A program made the position numbers and the translations under genes. A DNA stretch of 64,000 bases from Trissonchulus latispiculum (lineage: Eukaryota > Nematoda > Enoplea > Enoplida > Ironidae), in contig JASAND010000814.1 in assembly GCA_030248195.1 (NCBI GenBank), positions 48,342 through 112,341 of the forward strand, read 5' to 3'. Numbering within the stretch: position 1 is the stretch's first letter; each line of letters starts with the position of its first letter. Below the pieces are notes generated by a model. It did not search any database, was not told the origin of the DNA, and saw only the letters and a program-made list of their open reading frames with translations. Shown here piece by piece: positions 59,460 through 64,000 of the stretch.

Positions 59460-59849
59460 CTAAAAATGGCACAACGAAGCTTGAGGACAATAAGGAATAA
59501 GAAAGTGCATTATTATGAACTCACGCTAAACGGCAGCAATGTTTTGGGTAACCAATATACGGTAAATAATCTTGGTATATGCACTATGTCCCCATTTTGG
59601 GGTTGATTCCTTTGCCCAGTTTGCCCCACTCGGTCCCACCTCACTTTTAGAGCTTATAAGAGGTGCCCAGAACCAAAGTGCTAATTTCTAGTTAAAATTT
59701 TGAGTTATTGATCAAAATTTTCAAACTTTCCATCTTCGCAGGAAGTATTCGGTCTAAAATCGACTAATTTGGTCCTAAAACTGTATTTATGAGCAACGCT
59801 TAACATAGCAGCAGCTAAAGTAGAAAATCTTTACCTTATTCACCATAGG

Positions 59850-60279
59850 TTAACGCGGGGAGGGGAGGGGGGTCTGGAGGGGCCAAGCCCCACATCCCGG
59901 ACAAGTCACAAGCCCTACCGCTGTCGGGGATAAGGGGTAACGAAAAAATGGCCAAGGGGTAGGCAAAACTAGCCGGAACAAATTAGTGTTTCCACTAAAA
60001 TTTCAAAAAATTTCCGGCTTAGCCGGAATGTTTTTAGCAAAAATGTTTAATTTTTCAAAAAAATCGGGCAAAATTTTGAAAGTTTTTCAAAAAATTGAAC
60101 ATTTCTTGCAAATTTTGATAAAAAAATTGCAAATTTTAATAAAATTAGCGTTAATTTTTTGAAAAATATTACAAATCTATTTTGGAGGTACAAGCCCCCC
60201 TGAAAATTTTTGTTCAAGGTACAAGCCCCCTCAAAATTTTCTGGGCACAAGCCCCCCCCAGGACCCGACCCTATGTTAA
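59850..60279. mobile_element. TTAA-flanked element, relative of 30975-31375
   Basis: TTAA at both borders; shares CAAGCCCTACCGCTG, TTTCCGGCTT and repeated TACAAGCCCCC with 30975-31375, in the same order. It starts CGCGGGGAGGGGAGGGGGG. Non-coding. Confidence 0.75.
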
Positions 60280-61219
60280 TGTATATATGTTATTCACTAT
60301 TGTTTAGCCTGAGAAAAATTTGAAAAATTGTAAATGTCTCTGATATCGCTACGAATGTGCTGGAAAATCAAAATTAGTTTTTTATGCCCACTAAAAAGAC
60401 AAAACTTTTAAGCTACAGTTTCTTATAAAAACTTCTAAAGGCGCGTAACGATTGAGCAACTAGTACCCAAAATGCCCTAAACGGGCATGGGTTCCGGGTA
60501 GAATAGGGAAAGAAGGCTGAAGCGGAAAAATGCCAATAGATTAGTGCAGATTGATGTCTAGCCAGCGCCTAAAATGATTGAAACCAGCTTCTTGGTGCAG
60601 AATAGGGAATCTAATCAGCGCGTAAAATGATTGAAACCAGCTGTTTGGTGCAGAATAGGGAATCTAGCCAGCGCTTAAAATGATTGAAACCAGCTTTTTG
60701 GTGCAGAATAGGGAATCTAGTCAGCGCCTAAAATGATTGAAACCAGCGTCTGGGGTAGAATAGGCGCCTCTCTCCATCCACCCTATTCGCGTGAAGTGCT
60801 CAGATACTCAATCACAATGGCATGAGTATAATGCGTATATTGGTATGAGATGGCTTACGAGATAAATTATCAGCCGAGATGATAAAATAATCAATATTCA
60901 AGACCACATAACTCATTCCGCACAAAGAGCTGAACTAAACAATGTGACGGTGCAATGCAATGTAGTCTTCGGTGTACTGAATGCAATGGATATGAACAAT
61001 CGTTATGCCAAACAGAATCAATCAACCGCGTCCTTAAAATAATGTGCCTAAACACAATATATGCTGTACGTATATCAATTCTCCACCATGACAGCGTAGT
61101 ACACGTGAACGTTCATAGATTGCAACATGATAAATTTTGTTCAACCTCAATTGCTCACATCTTCAGTACATACTAAGGTTAGCATAATGCGTATTTCATG
61201 CATTCAGCTGTGCGCAGAT

Positions 61220-62382
61220 CAGAGATGAAACCGGGTCACCGGGTCACCGGGTCACCGGGTCACCGGGTCACCGGGTCAGTTCGGGTCACTATATGGACCG
61301 GGTCACCGGCTCACCGGGTCAGGAGCTCTGACCCGGTCTTGACCCGGTATTTTTGATTGGAGGAATTTTTTTGCTGTTATAGGATATTTTTCAAAGTTTT
61401 ACCAATTTTTGCCAACTGAAAACTTCAACAATTACTCAAAAACTAGCAATAGAAATATTCTTAACTTAATCGTGTAGTTTTGTTAAATGCTTGTCGTTGT
61501 AGTAGTGTCCTCATAATATTTGTAATGTCCTGTCAAGCTTAGATCTAGGTTTGAAACTACAATCATTGCGTTGAATCTTAACTAGAAAATGAAAACTTAC
61601 ATAGGCCCTGAGAGTCCGAAATCTTTATTTTAAAATCTAAAATTCTCCATGCTCTATCGTAAGTGCTTTATCGTTGCTGCTATTATTTTTGGAGGGAGAG
61701 GGTCAGACTGTGGTTTTCAAATCTCGGTAAGAAGGAAAATCTCAGCAAAACAAGGTTTACAGATTTTGAGTTTTACTTTGCATTTTTTGCAATTGTTATG
61801 GCTTACTACATATCTTCAGGAACCAATTGTGGTTGATTTTATTTCATATTCTCTGAATCCTAGCCATACGAAAAAATATTTCCAAAGAATGTCCGGCTCC
61901 GCTGAGTGAAAATTCATTCATACAACTAAATGAAATATTTTACTAAAATATATAATGATAAAACAGAAAAGTGCTAATGTTAAACATAAACAATATGATT
62001 AGAATTAGATGATGTTATGACTTTGGCAACGTATTTTGTTCCAATTTGTTTGATTCAAAAAGCTATGTAGTTTACATCAGATTATTGAGTGCAAATTCGT
62101 GCAAATCGTTTTGATTTTTCCGACTTACTTATAACATTCACTTTCCAATGCTACTACTCTAAGGAAAGGAATGCACTGCCCAACCCAATATTTTACTCGT
62201 CCAAATGTCCAAAATGGTAAAAAAACACTCACCGCAGCCCAATAAAGTATTTTTAATTTTTTGCAAGCTTAAACCTGAATTTTCAAAAATACCGGGTCAC
62301 CGGGTGACCGGGTCACCGGGTCAGGGGTTGACCGGGTCACCGGGTCACCGGGTCAGTAAATAGTGACCCGGTTTCATCTCTG
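61220..62382. mobile_element. hAT-like element with CCGGGTCACCGGGTCA arrays
   Basis: Ends CAGAGATGAAACCGGGTCAC and GTGACCCGGTTTCATCTCTG are inverted; the exact duplication GCGCAGAT lies at 61212-61219 and 62383-62390. Tandem CCGGGTCA octamer-type units fill both subterminal regions. No transposase. Confidence 0.96.
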
Positions 62383-62507
62383 GCGCAGATGTGTGAAGGA
62401 CTGTTGATTCCTGACATTGTTCGTGACAACGCATCATCCCTTCACCTAAAGCAAACTGATTTTTTCATACTCCACGAGGAACTGCTGATGCACACTAACA
62501 CGCTCAC

Positions 62508-62542
62508 CACACACACACCACACACACACACACACTCACACG
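62508..62542. repeat. (CA)n microsatellite
   Basis: Interrupted CA repeats of about 35 bp inside the foldback element. Confidence 0.9.
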
Positions 62543-63017
62543 TAAATACAAGCAAATGTCAAGTGCTTATTTGCTGAGTTCATTCCACGAGAATTCTTCG
62601 AGTTCACGCGAATAGGGTGGATGGAGAGAGGCGCCTATTCTACCCCAGACGCTGGTTTCAATCATTTTAGGCGCTGACTAGATTCCCTATTCTGCACCAA
62701 AAAGCTGGTTTCAATCATTTTAAGCGCTGGCTAGATTCCCTATTCTGCACCAAACAGCTGGTTTCAATCATTTTACGCGCTGATTAGATTCCCTATTCTG
62801 CACCAAGAAGCTGGTTTCAATCATTTTAGGCGCTGGCTAGACATCAATCTGCACTAATCTATTGGCATTTTTCCGCTTCAGCCTTCTTTCCCTATTCTAC
62901 CCGGAACCCATGCCCGTTTAGGGCATTTTTGGTACTAGTTTCTTGCATTTTTCCGCTGTAGAGCAATGATTAAAGAAAGGCCTGTCACTTAGGATATATG
63001 TGTAAAGGAGTGGGGGG

Positions 63018-63555
63018 AAGCGGCGCCGCGTGAGGTAGGATAGAAATCAAAATAGCAGCCTATTGTATTAGCAAAAATATATTATGCAAAATTGAGGAAT
63101 TAAAATGCGAGTGTTCGACGCAATTTACTGAATGGCTGAAGATGTGCGGGGGGGTCGCGGCGCCGCGTGGGGACGTAGAAACCTAAATTGCAGGCTCTTT
63201 TATGCGAATTTGAGAACGCAAATGTTTGTTTAACGCAATTTGCTGAGCGGTTGTCGATGTGGGTAGGGGGGGGGGGGGTAGCGGCGCCGCGTGGGATACA
63301 TAGGATAGAAATTTACATAAACAGCAGACTTGTTTATTAGCACTGCTTATGCAGATTTGAGCCCGCAAAAGCCTGTATTTAACGCAATTTTCTGAATGGC
63401 TGCCGATATTTGGGGGGGGGGGGTAGCGGCGCCGCGTGGGGGCATAGAAATCTAAATTGCAGGCCCTTTTATTCGAATTTGGGAACGCAAATGTTTGTTT
63501 ACCGCAATTTCCTGAGAGGTTGCCGATGTTGATTGGGTTGCGACGCCACTGGGTC
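63018..63555. repeat. Tandem array with CGGCGCCGCG cores, 4-5 units of about 115-145 bp
   Basis: CGGCGCCGCGTG occurs at 63021, 63158, 63282 and 63427, with a degenerate unit at about 63536. Each unit also has ACGCAATTT(A/G/T)CTGA followed by G(G/A)TTG or GGCTG, and a G-run of up to about a dozen bases just before the core. Even and odd units resemble each other more than neighbours do, suggesting a two-unit higher order. Confidence 0.88.
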
Positions 63556-63559
63556 GACT

Positions 63560-64000
63560 TTGGTGGGGTCCCTCAACGACAAAAAATGTTCGCCTCACCA
63601 GGGGTTTTCATTTGATACCAAAGTTGGAAATTTTTAAAAAAATCGATTTTATATGGCAATCGCCATGACGAAGCGTGAAAGCCCGCGAATATGGGTTGCT
63701 CGGCGAAGCTGTGCCACTGTTAATTCGCCCACAACCTAGTCCTCTTCTTTTTTTGAACCTAGCCCCATATTAAGCATTTTAAGACTAGTCCTCTCTTGAT
63801 TTTACAACCTCACAACTACCCATATTACTTTTTCATGCTCCGGAGGAAACATTTTTATTACTTGTCCTTCTGTCATTTTAAAGGTTCCCTTTCCAGCAGT
63901 GAGCTGACGCAGACAAGGCTTGAAAAATGCAATGAGCAGGGTAAATGTGAGCAAATGGTCTTTCATTTTTTTACCAAACATGACTACTTTTGAAGACTTT
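63560..64000. other. Unassigned stretch at the window end
   Basis: No gene is supported; repeated CCTAGTCCTCT(T/C) phrases occur near 63735 and 63785. Confidence 0.35.

Larger units (their letters stand above)
60460..62938. mobile_element. Foldback element with 60-bp tandem repeats in each arm, carrying a nested hAT
   Basis: The left arm (60460-60800) starts CTAGTACCCAAAATGCCC and the right arm (62605-62938) is its inverse, ending GGGCATTTTTGGTACTAG. Each arm holds about four ~60-bp units containing GGTGCAGAATAGGGAATCTA and AAAATGATTGAAACCAGC. ACTAGT at both borders is palindromic, so the duplication length is ambiguous. The middle includes a (CA)n tract and the hAT-like element 61220-62382. 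No transposase. Confidence 0.9.

Overview
The window is animal nuclear DNA: AT-rich, gene-poor and crowded with short non-autonomous DNA transposons. Phylum cannot be fixed from the sequence. The animal assignment rests on one well-resolved gene, a seven-exon member of the MTG/ETO (RUNX1T1/CBFA2T/nervy) co-repressor family, known from animals. Introns are spliceosomal (GT..AG, T-rich acceptors, several near 270-290 bp). A short TTAGG-type tract lies in one intron. No prokaryotic operon, CRISPR array or rRNA is visible.

Layout: 0-5 kb holds degenerate repeats and a broken Ty3/gypsy pol remnant on the minus strand, itself split by a ~200 bp MITE. 5.4-13.1 kb holds the MTG/ETO-like gene (minus strand, about 514 aa, all four NHR domains including a complete C-terminal MYND zinc finger); its larger introns carry hAT and foldback elements. 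13.3-15.4 kb has two adjacent TTAA-flanked elements, one of them a ~680 bp near-complete inverted repeat. 15.4-25.4 kb is mostly unassigned, with scattered MITEs and microsatellites. 25.5-29.3 kb and 43.8-47.1 kb are two almost identical copies of a 3.7 kb composite element, both embedded in (TA)n tracts; the second lacks about 500 bp from one arm of an internal palindrome. 29.3-33.3 kb holds three inverted-repeat elements with 7-8 bp target duplications and one TTAA-flanked element.

33.9-42.6 kb is the most striking region: a set of transposons inserted inside one another, up to five levels deep. Most levels are delimited by an exact 8-bp target duplication; one has a one-base mismatch, the innermost an imperfect duplication, and one member is a TTAA element. 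Several are hAT-like (ends of the type CAGNGTT) and each family has its own low-complexity subterminal array.

47-64 kb is sparse: one short intact ORF for an 89-aa protein with an MGCTSS N-terminus, a tRNA-derived SINE with an 11-bp target duplication, a second copy of the CAAGAGTGC element, a terminal exon of an unidentified minus-strand gene (58938-59459), a large foldback element carrying a nested hAT (60.46-62.94 kb), and a tandem array with CGGCGCCGCG cores near the end. Apart from the MTG-like gene there is no evidence of genes acting together; the window is best read as one regulatory gene beside a transposon-rich intergenic landscape.
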